DNA of 42,409 bases, taken from a virus. The stretch is taken from the IMG/VR virus record IMGVR_UViG_3300008259_000321, positions 1 through 42,409 of that record; one strand, 5' to 3'. The notes under the pieces are model-generated. The model was not told the origin of the DNA and searched no databases. It saw only the letters and a list, made by a program, of their open reading frames with translations. The translations under genes and the position numbers were made by a program. This document shows, piece after piece, positions 1 to 5,728 of this stretch; within the stretch, counting starts at the first letter, position 1, and the number at the start of each line of letters is the position of its first letter.

Positions 1-2
1 CT

Positions 3-410
3 TGGCTCTCCAACACTTACGCTTGGTCTGCCTCCAAGTTTGGTGTCAGCACTGGCTCCACTCGATCGTACGGTGGGTACGCTGGCTACGGTGGGTACAG
101 CGCGTACTCCAGCAAAAGCAGTTACGGCTACTACGACTGGAACAGCGGCTACACCTACGACACCAAGTCCAAGTCCGTCACCTCCACCAAGACCTCCCTC
201 AAGCCTATCGTCAAGGCAGCCTACAACTCATGGCTCAACAACAACCTTGAGCAGTGGGTGCTGGATGCACCGTGGAAAGCGGGGATTCTCCTCGATTACG
301 TCTACGAGAGTAACGACTCCGAGGAATTCGCTGCAGAAGAACCTGCCATGGCAGCCCAGTACATCGAAGAACTGTTTGCTAACGACGAACTCAACCCCAC
401 CCAACTGTAA
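3..410 (+). CDS. partial hypothetical protein, 5' end cut off by window edge
   Basis: The frame starting at base 3 is open from the window edge to TAA at 408-410, about 135 residues, with no start codon inside, so the gene begins to the left. The first half is low-complexity and rich in Gly, Tyr and Ser (for example YGGYAGYGGYSAYSS). The second half is ordinary globular sequence ending FANDELNPTQL. It is followed after 11 bases by an AAGGAGTAAAGAC ribosome site for the next gene. ATG-initiated readings in the other two frames over this stretch look like shadows: they are Pro/Thr/Ser- or Arg/Gln-rich. I do not recognise the family. Confidence 0.7.
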   Translation, partial: WLSNTYAWSASKFGVSTGSTRSYGGYAGYGGYSAYSSKSSYGYYDWNSGYTYDTKSKSVTSTKTSLKPIVKAAYNSWLNNNLEQWVLDAPWKAGILLDYVYESNDSEEFAAEEPAMAAQYIEELFANDELNPTQL

Positions 411-421
411 GGAGTAAAGAC

Positions 422-850
422 ATGGGACTCGATATGTATCTGACCGGCGAGAAATATCTCTCCGATAACTTCGACCATCCAGAGAAGAACCTCACGGAAG
501 ATGGCTTTCGCGTGAAGTCTAAGCGCCTTGAGTTGGGTTACTGGCGTAAGCACCCAAACCTCCACGGCTTCATCGTGCAGAACTTCGCCAGCGGCCAAGA
601 CAAATGTCAGGAGATTTATCTCACGGCGATTGATCTGCATAGGATCATCAAGGCGGTTAAGGAAAAGAAGCTGCCGCCCACGACAGGCTTTTTCTTTGGC
701 GTATCTCCAGGCAGCGATGAGGAAATGGAGAACGACCTGAGGATATTGGAGGCGGCGCAGACCTGGATTCTTCAGCGTCCGCCTGAAGAGGAGACTGATG
801 ATCGAGTGATGGCGGAGTCTCGCATCGTTATCTATCAGGCTTCTTGGTAG
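422..850 (+). CDS. conserved phage hypothetical protein (MGLDMYL family)
   Basis: 142 residues, starting at ATG behind a strong AAGGAG site. The N-terminus MGLDMYLTGEKY and the later ELGYWRKHPNLHGFIVQ are typical of a family widespread in phages and in some bacteria whose function is unknown. Some databases carry misleading enzyme names for it. No catalytic motif or membrane segment is evident. It is the first complete gene of the plus-strand accessory run, and it ends 14 bases before the first 15-bp palindrome. Confidence 0.75.
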   Translation: MGLDMYLTGEKYLSDNFDHPEKNLTEDGFRVKSKRLELGYWRKHPNLHGFIVQNFASGQDKCQEIYLTAIDLHRIIKAVKEKKLPPTTGFFFGVSPGSDEEMENDLRILEAAQTWILQRPPEEETDDRVMAESRIVIYQASW

Positions 851-864
851 CCGCGAGATGTCTG

Positions 865-879
865 CATAACATTGTTATG
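865..879. repeat. 15-bp perfect palindrome, copy 1
   Basis: CATAACATTGTTATG: 7-base arms around one central base. It lies between the stop at 850 and the GTG start at 903. Near-identical copies, differing only in the central base, are at 2996-3010 and 4302-4316. It could be an operator or a short RNA hairpin. No good sigma70 hexamer pair is seen around it. Confidence 0.7.
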
Positions 880-902
880 TGTTTTATACAGGAGATAAAG
901 AC

Positions 903-1106
903 GTGGAATATGACGAGTATCAGCAACAGCAGATCGAGCATGAACGCTTCGAGACTCGACTGCTAGAGATTCAAACCTTGATCCGCTATCACACTACGCT
1001 CATCGACTGTCTTGAGACAGAGATGAAAGTGATGAAGCTCGGCATTGGTAAGCAGAGGAAGTACGATGATCAACCAACTCGTTCGGATCAACAATTCCCT
1101 TTCTAA
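903..1106 (+). CDS. small acidic, probably coiled-coil protein
   Basis: 67 residues from GTG at 903. This start is preferred because ACAGGAGATAA precedes it with good spacing; an in-frame GTG at 879 falls inside the palindrome and lacks a ribosome site. The protein is rich in Glu, Gln and hydrophobic residues spaced as in a helix (EHERFETRLLEIQTLI). No known domain is recognised. Its 3' end overlaps the start of the metallopeptidase-like gene at 1066 by about 40 bases. Confidence 0.6.
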   Translation: MEYDEYQQQQIEHERFETRLLEIQTLIRYHTTLIDCLETEMKVMKLGIGKQRKYDDQPTRSDQQFPF

Positions 1107-1506
1107 GTTATCCAGAAAGTTTCATGGGCTTGCACCATTCATTGATCACTTGGAGATCACAGACGCCCCGCATCTGGCCGTGGCTGGCACGGATGGTCGC
1201 AGGCTAATGTTCAATCTGCAGTGGGTGCAATCGCTCAGCGATGAGCAACTCGATGGGCTGGTGATGCACGAGATCATTCATGTCATCGACGCCCACATCG
1301 AGAGGGCAGAGGATCGTGCATTGACCGTGTGGAACTCGGCTTGTGACATCCGCAGCAACTATGTGCTGCGTAATATCGAACTGCCTGTCCCGCAAGGTAC
1401 GACTGACAACCCTGCCTACGACGCTATGGATATCGAGGATATCTACGAAGACCTGATGAGCCAGATCAATCTGATCACCCGATTCACACAGGAGAATGTC
1501 GAATGA
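1066..1506 (+). CDS. putative zinc metallopeptidase-like protein (DUF2201 N-terminal-like, stand-alone)
   Basis: 146 residues, ATG at 1066 behind AGAGGAAG. Residues 68-77 read HEIIHVIDAH, an HExxHxxxxH signature expected to bind zinc. The preceding segment, with FNLQWVQSLSDEQLDGLVMHE, and the downstream D-I-R-S-N helix resemble the N-terminal metallopeptidase domain of DUF2201 proteins. In that family this domain is normally followed by a VWA-like domain, often beside a MoxR-type ATPase. Here the protein stops soon after the metal site, and no VWA partner is visible in the window. The substrate is unknown. It overlaps the next gene by ATGA. Confidence 0.65.
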   Translation: MINQLVRINNSLSKLSRKFHGLAPFIDHLEITDAPHLAVAGTDGRRLMFNLQWVQSLSDEQLDGLVMHEIIHVIDAHIERAEDRALTVWNSACDIRSNYVLRNIELPVPQGTTDNPAYDAMDIEDIYEDLMSQINLITRFTQENVE

Positions 1507-1748
1507 CTTGGAATCACAGAGTGGTTTTTTTCAAGGGCTTAGAAGGAGTCATCGACGACTACTACGCCATTCAGGAAGTGTATTACGAGAACGGCAAGCC
1601 AATAGGTTACTGCGATGCAGAGCCAGCAGGAGAATCGCTGACAGAACTAAAGCGATGCTTGACTCGCATGATAGATGCGATAGAGCAGCCCGTACTCAAC
1701 GCCGATGAACTCGAAGGTCAATCCACAGAGGACACCACCAATGACTGA
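1503..1748 (+). CDS. conserved phage hypothetical protein (MTWN family)
   Basis: 81 residues, starting at the ATGA overlap with the previous gene. The layout MTWNHRVVFF, then YYAIQEVYYENGKPIGYCDAEP, then GESLTELKRCLTRMIDAI ending in PVL matches a short conserved family found in many phages and cyanobacteria. Its function is unknown. It probably has a small alpha/beta fold. The stop overlaps the ATG of the next gene, which points to translational coupling. Confidence 0.75.
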   Translation: MTWNHRVVFFKGLEGVIDDYYAIQEVYYENGKPIGYCDAEPAGESLTELKRCLTRMIDAIEQPVLNADELEGQSTEDTTND

Positions 1749-2112
1749 CATCAGCAAATTCATAGAAAGATTTAACTCTGACTCGCTCAATCAACGACTG
1801 CAAGTTGAGAAGGATCAAGGCTGGCGAGATATGGTGGATAGCATTCCATTCATTCAGTTCCCAGCAGGCTGGAAGTTTCGAGCGGTACCTCCGTTCCTAG
1901 ATGCTGTCGTGCGGTTCCATGTTGAGCTGCCAAACGGGGATCAAAAGTCTATCTACCTAGACAGCCGCGACACTCTCGGAAGCTTCGGCGACAGCCCATA
2001 CTGGGAAGTGTATCCAGTGGAGGGCGACGCAAGGCGCTGCGCCATGAACGACACTGAATCACTGCTTGCACTCATCGCTGCCCCATCAGCGGAGACTAAA
2101 TCTTATGAATGA
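1741..2112 (+). CDS. hypothetical protein
   Basis: 123 residues. ATG at 1741 is chosen because it overlaps the preceding stop and follows AGAGGAC; an upstream in-frame ATG at 1705 would overlap the previous gene by 44 bases and lacks a ribosome site. The sequence has a mixed composition with an aromatic, Pro-rich centre (PFIQFPAGWKFRAVPPF) and a beta-like segment (VRFHVELPNGDQKSIYLDS). No family was recognised. It ends in an ATGA overlap with the next small gene. Confidence 0.65.
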   Translation: MTDISKFIERFNSDSLNQRLQVEKDQGWRDMVDSIPFIQFPAGWKFRAVPPFLDAVVRFHVELPNGDQKSIYLDSRDTLGSFGDSPYWEVYPVEGDARRCAMNDTESLLALIAAPSAETKSYE

Positions 2113-2234
2113 CAACATCGAAAAGTTCGGCCGATGGTGCCTTGCCAGAAGAAATACTCGGGCTTCGCAAAGCAATCGCTGACTATGATGAAGCCCTCAA
2201 TGAACTCATTGAGATGCTGAGAGTGATCGAATGA
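2109..2234 (+). CDS. very small helical protein, 41 residues
   Basis: Begins MTTSKSSADGALPEEILGLR and ends with an acidic helix (EALNELIEMLRVIE). Both ends sit in ATGA overlaps, with the previous stop at 2110-2112 and with the next start at 2231. This is strong positional support for a translated gene in a coupled run. A 25-codon reading from ATG 2105 in another frame is less likely because it stops mid-gap. Function unknown. Confidence 0.6.
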   Translation: MTTSKSSADGALPEEILGLRKAIADYDEALNELIEMLRVIE

Positions 2235-2470
2235 ACTACAAGATCATTGAGATGGCAGTGCGGGATGGCGCCACGATCGGGCTATTCCGTGCATACGACA
2301 AAGAGTTCCCGACTCCGCAAGAGATAGTGGACGCCATCACTAAGGAGGTGATGCATGAAATCAGACAATGGACAAGGAACGCGGCATTACAAGATGATCA
2401 AACTCCCGCCTCGTCGGAAGATGTACGGGTGGGACTACGAGAAGAGGCAGCAGCTATGCATGACAGGTAA
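2231..2470 (+). CDS. small hypothetical protein with a long overlap into the next gene
   Basis: Reads MNYKIIEMAVRDGATIGLFR and onward from an ATGA overlap. The first 45 residues look like ordinary protein. The remaining 35 or so lie in the 116-base overlap with the next gene and are of poorer quality (rich in Ala, Asp and Glu). Either the two genes truly overlap in two frames or this one has lost an earlier stop by a frame change. The strong ribosome site of the downstream gene lies inside this one. Function unknown. Confidence 0.5.
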   Translation: MNYKIIEMAVRDGATIGLFRAYDKEFPTPQEIVDAITKEVMHEIRQWTRNAALQDDQTPASSEDVRVGLREEAAAMHDR

Positions 2471-2585
2471 GGAGTGGCATCAGTATGCGAAAAGAGATTC
2501 GTTCAAGACGGAAAGAGGGTCTGATTCCGCTTGGGGAAATAGTGTCGAAGTTTATGTTGACGGCAAACCAATGGAGAGCCAATGA
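2355..2585 (+). CDS. small basic hypothetical protein
   Basis: 76 residues from ATG 2355, preceded by AAGGAGGTGAT, the best match to the anti-Shine-Dalgarno sequence I saw in the window, so the start is firm despite the 116-base overlap with the upstream gene. The protein is rich in Lys, Arg, Tyr and Trp (LPPRRKMYGWDYEKRQQL) and has no recognised domain. Its stop overlaps the next ATG (ATGA). Confidence 0.6.
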   Translation: MKSDNGQGTRHYKMIKLPPRRKMYGWDYEKRQQLCMTGKEWHQYAKRDSFKTERGSDSAWGNSVEVYVDGKPMESQ

Positions 2586-2755
2586 AAAACGCAAGAAGAA
2601 CAGCGCAATCAGAAGAGATATCTCGACTGCGAGAAATGCTGATTCAAATGGAGATTGATTTCAATCGGGAGCGAGGCGAACGCCTTGTCTCTGAGATCAT
2701 TCTCTGCACCCTGCTCTTCGCAGCAGGCGTGATCGTTGGATTCTATCTGAGGTAG
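2582..2755 (+). CDS. small single-span membrane protein, 57 residues
   Basis: Starts at the ATGA overlap with the previous gene and ends TAG at 2753-2755. Residues 1-34 are charged and helical (SEEISRLREMLIQMEIDF). Residues 36-55 (LVSEIILCTLLFAAGVIVGF) form one clear transmembrane helix, followed by YLR. The topology is probably N-terminus in the cytoplasm with the helix in the inner membrane. Its early-region position argues against a lysis role. Function unknown. Confidence 0.65.
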   Translation: MKNARRTAQSEEISRLREMLIQMEIDFNRERGERLVSEIILCTLLFAAGVIVGFYLR

Positions 2756-2757
2756 TT

Positions 2758-3000
2758 ATGAAAGCCAAAGTCAGTAAGACTGAAGAACTGGAGATCAAGA
2801 TTGATAGTGATATCTGTGACGCCATCGTCGTTCAGTGCGTCACGAACGTCATGGAGAACCTGAAAGCAGACTTGAAACTACGCAAGGCAGGCAAGCATAA
2901 ACTCGGCGTGTTCAGCAGCGACAAGCAGGAAGACATCGAGATCATGACTGACCACATCAATGCCATGGAAGTAGTTCTTAAATACTTCTCTAATCCATAA
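2758..3000 (+). CDS. conserved phage hypothetical protein
   Basis: 80 residues, start two bases after the preceding stop. The C-terminal part (DLKLRKAGKHKLGVF, then DKQEDIEIMTDHINAMEVVLKYF) resembles a short conserved phage family that I know only as hypothetical. It is mostly helical, with no catalytic motif. Its TAA stop (2998-3000) lies inside the second 15-bp palindrome. Confidence 0.65.
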   Translation: MKAKVSKTEELEIKIDSDICDAIVVQCVTNVMENLKADLKLRKAGKHKLGVFSSDKQEDIEIMTDHINAMEVVLKYFSNP

Positions 3001-3010
3001 CACTGTTATG
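2996..3010. repeat. 15-bp perfect palindrome, copy 2
   Basis: CATAACACTGTTATG. The left arm contains the stop codon of the upstream gene and the right arm contains the ATG start (3008-3010) of the downstream gene. No ribosome site precedes that ATG. If the palindrome folds in RNA it would pair the start codon; if it is an operator it would sit across the junction. It is identical to copy 3. Confidence 0.7.
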
Positions 3011-3487
3011 TACGTCACATTGAGCGAGGCCGAGCAACGGCTGGCTATGTTCCTGGCCAAAGAGCGTTACCGAAACGCAAGGAACAAGGGACTGCCCGAC
3101 AAAAAGATGGGCGATCAATCCAATGAACTGACTGACCTTGAGGGGATTGCCGCAGAGATCGCCTTCTGCAAACTCGCCAATGTGTATCCCGACCTCGACA
3201 TGGATCACACCAAAGCAGAGGATTGTTTCCTTCGCAGCGGCAAGTCCGTCGATGTCAAGTCAACCACTTACGAGAACGGGAGGCTGCTTGCCGTCAAGTG
3301 GAAGTCCGCCGACAAGGTGGATATCTTCGCGCTGATGGTGGGCAGATTCCCTAAGTATCGATGCGCTGGGTTCATGAAGTCTGAAGACCTGTTGAAGGAC
3401 GGCAGGCTCATGAACCTCGGGCATGGCGAAGGATATGCGGCAAGTCAAGATGAGTTAGAAGATATCCAATCACTACTCGGAGACTGA
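3008..3487 (+). CDS. PD-(D/E)XK nuclease-like conserved phage protein
   Basis: 159 residues. The N-terminal pattern MYVTLSEAEQRLAMFLAKER and the LEGIAAEIAFCKLANVYPDL segment match a common phage family. The centre reads SGKSVDVKSTTYENGRLLAVK: the D-V-K-S-T pair after a hydrophobic strand, followed by a second strand with K, is what a PD-(D/E)XK fold shows, with the Glu of GIAAEIAF as a likely further ligand. Catalysis is not proven. ATG 3008 is kept because family members share this N-terminus, although it lies in the palindrome and has no clear ribosome site. Confidence 0.65.
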   Translation: MYVTLSEAEQRLAMFLAKERYRNARNKGLPDKKMGDQSNELTDLEGIAAEIAFCKLANVYPDLDMDHTKAEDCFLRSGKSVDVKSTTYENGRLLAVKWKSADKVDIFALMVGRFPKYRCAGFMKSEDLLKDGRLMNLGHGEGYAASQDELEDIQSLLGD

Positions 3488-3488
3488 C

Positions 3489-3713
3489 ATGACCCTAGAT
3501 GACAAGTCGCCACCCAACAGTTGGCAGCAAGAGATGGATCGTATGCCGTGGAAATACAGAGAACCCGGCAGCCCTAACGTCAATGACATCCTAGCGAGGA
3601 TGCGGCAGAACGGGCTTTGGCTTGAGGCCAACGCCATAGCCGAGGAGATATCCCGCCTTCGAGCCGAACTGTTTTCAGTCAGGGAGAGGTTATCGATTCA
3701 TGACAAAGGTTGA
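3489..3713 (+). CDS. small hypothetical protein
   Basis: 74 residues starting one base after the preceding TGA. The N-terminal half is polar with WQQEMDRMPWKYREPGS. The C-terminal half (WLEANAIAEEISRLRAEL) is a charged amphipathic helix with coiled-coil character. No family recognised. It overlaps the next gene by 14 bases, consistent with a coupled operon. Confidence 0.6.
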   Translation: MTLDDKSPPNSWQQEMDRMPWKYREPGSPNVNDILARMRQNGLWLEANAIAEEISRLRAELFSVRERLSIHDKG

Positions 3714-3897
3714 TAAGCAAAAGCAAATCTATCGCGAGATCAAAATGCTTCATGGCAGAATCCATGCCTTGAACTTAGAACTGAATCGCTTGGAGGCAGG
3801 CGCACCAGAGCCTTTCCATTTTGATCCAGATTTCATCCCGCCATTTCTGAGGAAAGATTATGTCGAGCCTGTCCCCCGAAGATCGAATCAAAGTTGA
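3700..3897 (+). CDS. small hypothetical coiled-coil protein
   Basis: 65 residues. An N-terminal helix (KQKQIYREIKMLHGRIHALN) with heptad-like hydrophobic spacing is followed by a Pro-rich tail (EPFHFDPDFIPPFLRKDY). It overlaps its neighbours by 14 and 38 bases. The downstream overlap holds the GAGGAAAG ribosome site of the next gene. Function unknown. Confidence 0.55.
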   Translation: MTKVDKQKQIYREIKMLHGRIHALNLELNRLEAGAPEPFHFDPDFIPPFLRKDYVEPVPRRSNQS

Positions 3898-4306
3898 AGA
3901 GCTAATCTACGAACTGCACGGCTGGGCTTCAGCCAACAAGGCTGCCCCCAGTTCCGACTGCATGACCGAGGCTGCCTATGCCCTCGCCAAGCTGGTGACG
4001 AATCGGGCAGTGAGAGACCCAGAGCCGGTCTCTCCTAAGTCCGTCCTGCAGACAGCGCAGGAGATAATCGATGAGCGTGGCAAGCGCAGGGACAACGGGC
4101 AGGAACGCTCGATGCAGCGCATAGTGCGGGTGTTTGAGGCGCTCACCGACCACAAGATGACTGAGGTGGAGGGCTGGCTCTTCATGGTCGTTCTGAAGCT
4201 TTGCAGGGAACGCACCGGCTCAGACCTTGACAACTGGATCGATGGGGCTGCCTACATGGGACTCGCTGCCGAGGCAGTAGAGCGGGCTAAAGCCCCCTCT
4301 GCATAA
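3860..4306 (+). CDS. DUF6378-like phage protein
   Basis: 148 residues, ATG 3860 after GAGGAAAG. The C-terminal two-thirds has the layout VLQTAQEIIDERGKRRDNG, then VFEALT, then WLFMVVLKLCRERTGSDLDN, then GAAYMGLAAEAVE. This matches DUF6378, a short all-helical phage family whose spacing recalls nucleotide-pyrophosphohydrolase-like helical bundles. I do not see a full set of acidic metal ligands, so enzyme activity is only a suggestion. The TAA stop lies in palindrome copy 3, and a terminator follows 70 bases later. Confidence 0.65.
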   Translation: MSSLSPEDRIKVEELIYELHGWASANKAAPSSDCMTEAAYALAKLVTNRAVRDPEPVSPKSVLQTAQEIIDERGKRRDNGQERSMQRIVRVFEALTDHKMTEVEGWLFMVVLKLCRERTGSDLDNWIDGAAYMGLAAEAVERAKAPSA

Positions 4307-4316
4307 CACTGTTATG
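4302..4316. repeat. 15-bp perfect palindrome, copy 3
   Basis: CATAACACTGTTATG, overlapping the stop of the DUF6378-like gene (TAA 4304-4306) and followed by TTATGATACG. It begins a 124-base gap before the next gene that also contains a second hairpin and an intrinsic terminator. Confidence 0.7.
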
Positions 4317-4377
4317 TTATGATACGCACACACTGCACCATTCTTTTGCGTCTTCACTCCGTGGTTGTAGTGACTTG

Positions 4378-4411
4378 GCCTGCTGGCGTCAAACCCAGCA
4401 GGCTTTTTTTT
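4378..4411 (+). terminator. intrinsic terminator
   Basis: GCCTGCTGG (4378-4386) pairs perfectly with CCAGCAGGC (4395-4403) across an 8-base loop, followed directly by eight T. It would end plus-strand transcripts from the first block of accessory genes. A 5-bp hairpin TCACT/AGTGA (4354-4373) stands just upstream. The region 4317-4411 is therefore also a small-RNA candidate. Confidence 0.85.
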
Positions 4412-4430
4412 GCCTCCAATTAGGACGCTT

Positions 4431-4820
4431 ATGAAAGAGAAATTCAAAGGCCCACCCGAAGATAAAGAGGTGGACATCAACGTGATGATGCCGAGGATAC
4501 TGATCCTCGATAACACGAGCGAGGCGATCAAGGCAGCAGAGAAAGTGACAGAGATGCTGACCTACGCCTGCACTTCCCTTATCAATGCCAACCGCGATCC
4601 GCAGTTATGCATGAGTATCATCAACCATGTATTCGAGCGGGATCGAACGCTGTTTATTGCCTTAAATCGTGGGCAAAAATACGACCTCGATCACTTTCGC
4701 CTGACGATGGTGGCACTGGCGACTGCCTACGAATACATCTGCGGTGGACACATGATCCAGCTGTCTGAGCCAGTGGACTTCGATGAGATACTGGAGCTGC
4801 GCATGGAGGGCAGGGCGTGA
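4431..4820 (+). CDS. hypothetical protein
   Basis: 129 residues from ATG 4431 behind TTAGGAC. An in-frame start at 4410 would lie in the terminator T-run and is rejected. The protein appears wholly helical (EAIKAAEKVTEMLTYACTSL, then DPQLCMSIINHVFERDRTLF) and is rich in Met and Leu. No family recognised. It is the first gene after the terminator, so it probably belongs to a second plus-strand transcript with the zinc-binding gene that overlaps its stop. Confidence 0.6.
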   Translation: MKEKFKGPPEDKEVDINVMMPRILILDNTSEAIKAAEKVTEMLTYACTSLINANRDPQLCMSIINHVFERDRTLFIALNRGQKYDLDHFRLTMVALATAYEYICGGHMIQLSEPVDFDEILELRMEGRA

Positions 4821-5008
4821 AGAACAAGACCTGTCATTCCTGCCACTACTCGAAGGCAGTTCAGTACGACCTGGCTAAGGGCGGCAAGACAGACTGGATG
4901 CTCTACTGCACCTACTGGCAGGGGCATCTCTATGCCGCCTGTGCTGCGTTTGTTTACGAACCCGGCACAGACGTCAAGGAACTGACAGCCGCCAAGAAAG
5001 TGGCGTAA
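4817..5008 (+). CDS. small cysteine-rich, probably zinc-binding protein
   Basis: 63 residues from GTG 4817, which overlaps the preceding TGA and has GGAGGGCAGG upstream. Cysteines at 6, 9, 31 and 42 (CHSCHY, then YCTYW, then ACAAFVYEPG) form a plausible four-ligand zinc site. The closing C-x2-F-x-Y-E-P-G pattern is seen in small phage zinc-finger proteins. Its target, nucleic acid or protein, is unknown. It is translationally coupled to the upstream helical gene. Confidence 0.6.
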   Translation: MKNKTCHSCHYSKAVQYDLAKGGKTDWMLYCTYWQGHLYAACAAFVYEPGTDVKELTAAKKVA

Positions 5009-5011
5009 TAT
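4982..5011 (+). promoter_or_regulatory. possible sigma70-like promoter
   Basis: CTGACA (4982-4987), an 18-base spacer and TAATAT (5006-5011) lie at the end of the upstream gene, about 27 bases before ATG 5038. The -35 is five of six and the -10 only four of six. This is a weak prediction, helped by the gap ATTTACATTAACAAGGGGG that follows. Confidence 0.3.
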
Positions 5012-5037
5012 GTATTTACATTAACAAGGGGGTTTAT

Positions 5038-5427
5038 ATGGCCTACACCAAGCCGTCGCTCCGAGAGCGACTAAAGAATCAGATCATGTCCGAGAACGTC
5101 GCTGGCACTAAGGCTGGCCAGTGGTCAGCCCGTAAGGCGCAGCTGCTAGGCAAACGCTACAAGGATGCAGGCGGTGGTTACTCGGGCAGCAAAACCAAGT
5201 CACAGAAGAGCCTCAGCAAATGGACAAAGCAAGAATGGACAACCAAATCTGGCAAGCCTTCGAGCAAGACTGGCGAAAGATATTTGCCAAAGAAGGCGAT
5301 CAAAGCCCTCTCCTCATCGGAGTATGCCGCGACGACGGAAGCCAAGCGCAAGGGCAAAGCCAAGGGCAAGCAGTTCGTGAAGCAGCCCGAAAAGATCGCC
5401 AAGAAAGTTAAGCGGTATCGGGATTGA
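5038..5427 (+). CDS. DUF5872-like basic protein
   Basis: 129 residues, start behind AAGGGGG. The sequence runs MAYTKPSLRERLKNQIMSEN, then GQWSARKAQLLGKRYKDAGG, then QKSLSKWTKQEWTTKSGKP, then ERYLPKKAIKALSSSEYAAT. This is the pattern of DUF5872, a small highly basic domain known in phages and some bacteria with no assigned biochemistry. High Lys and Arg content, with AKRKGKAKGKQF near the end, suggests nucleic-acid contact, which is an inference. It is followed closely by a ribbon-helix-helix-like gene. Confidence 0.75.
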   Translation: MAYTKPSLRERLKNQIMSENVAGTKAGQWSARKAQLLGKRYKDAGGGYSGSKTKSQKSLSKWTKQEWTTKSGKPSSKTGERYLPKKAIKALSSSEYAATTEAKRKGKAKGKQFVKQPEKIAKKVKRYRD

Positions 5428-5431
5428 TCCA

Positions 5432-5728
5432 ATGCCGAAACAAAAGAACGAAGACAAGATGCTGATCTTTCGATGCCATCAGGAAACGATTCTGCGCATC
5501 AAAGCCATTGCAGCAGCCGAAGGGCGGACAGTCTCCGCCCAGATTCGTCAAATGATTGACGACTACCCCCTCAAACCCCGCTTCATCAAGGCTGCCAAGA
5601 ACAGCCTGAAGCGTAACCCACGCGCCAAACCGAAGCAGATCATCGAGGAGGCGCTGGCGGCCAAATACCCTACCCAAGTAGAGGGTCTAGACTCGCCGCC
5701 TGTAATGCCTTCTCAGCCTGATCTATAG
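5432..5728 (+). CDS. ribbon-helix-helix-like DNA-binding protein
   Basis: 98 residues. Residues about 9-42 (KMLIFRCHQETILRIKAIAA, then EGRTVSAQIRQMIDDY) have the beta-strand, helix A, Gly-Arg-Ser-turn, helix B pattern of Arc/MetJ-type repressors. The C-terminal half is basic then Pro-rich. If it is a repressor, the three 15-bp palindromes in the same gene block are candidate sites; this link is inferred. The 3' end overlaps the end of the convergent minus-strand gene by 59 bases. Confidence 0.6.
   Translation: MPKQKNEDKMLIFRCHQETILRIKAIAAAEGRTVSAQIRQMIDDYPLKPRFIKAAKNSLKRNPRAKPKQIIEEALAAKYPTQVEGLDSPPVMPSQPDL

Noticed and set aside
2-417. Two ATG-initiated readings at the left edge (2-250 and 40-417)
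   Set aside because: They are low-complexity shadows of the frame-3 gene that ends at 410; the next ribosome site fits that stop.
865-900. A sigma70 promoter made from the TTGTTA of the palindrome and GATAAA
   Set aside because: The -10 would overlap the ribosome site of the next gene and leave no leader.
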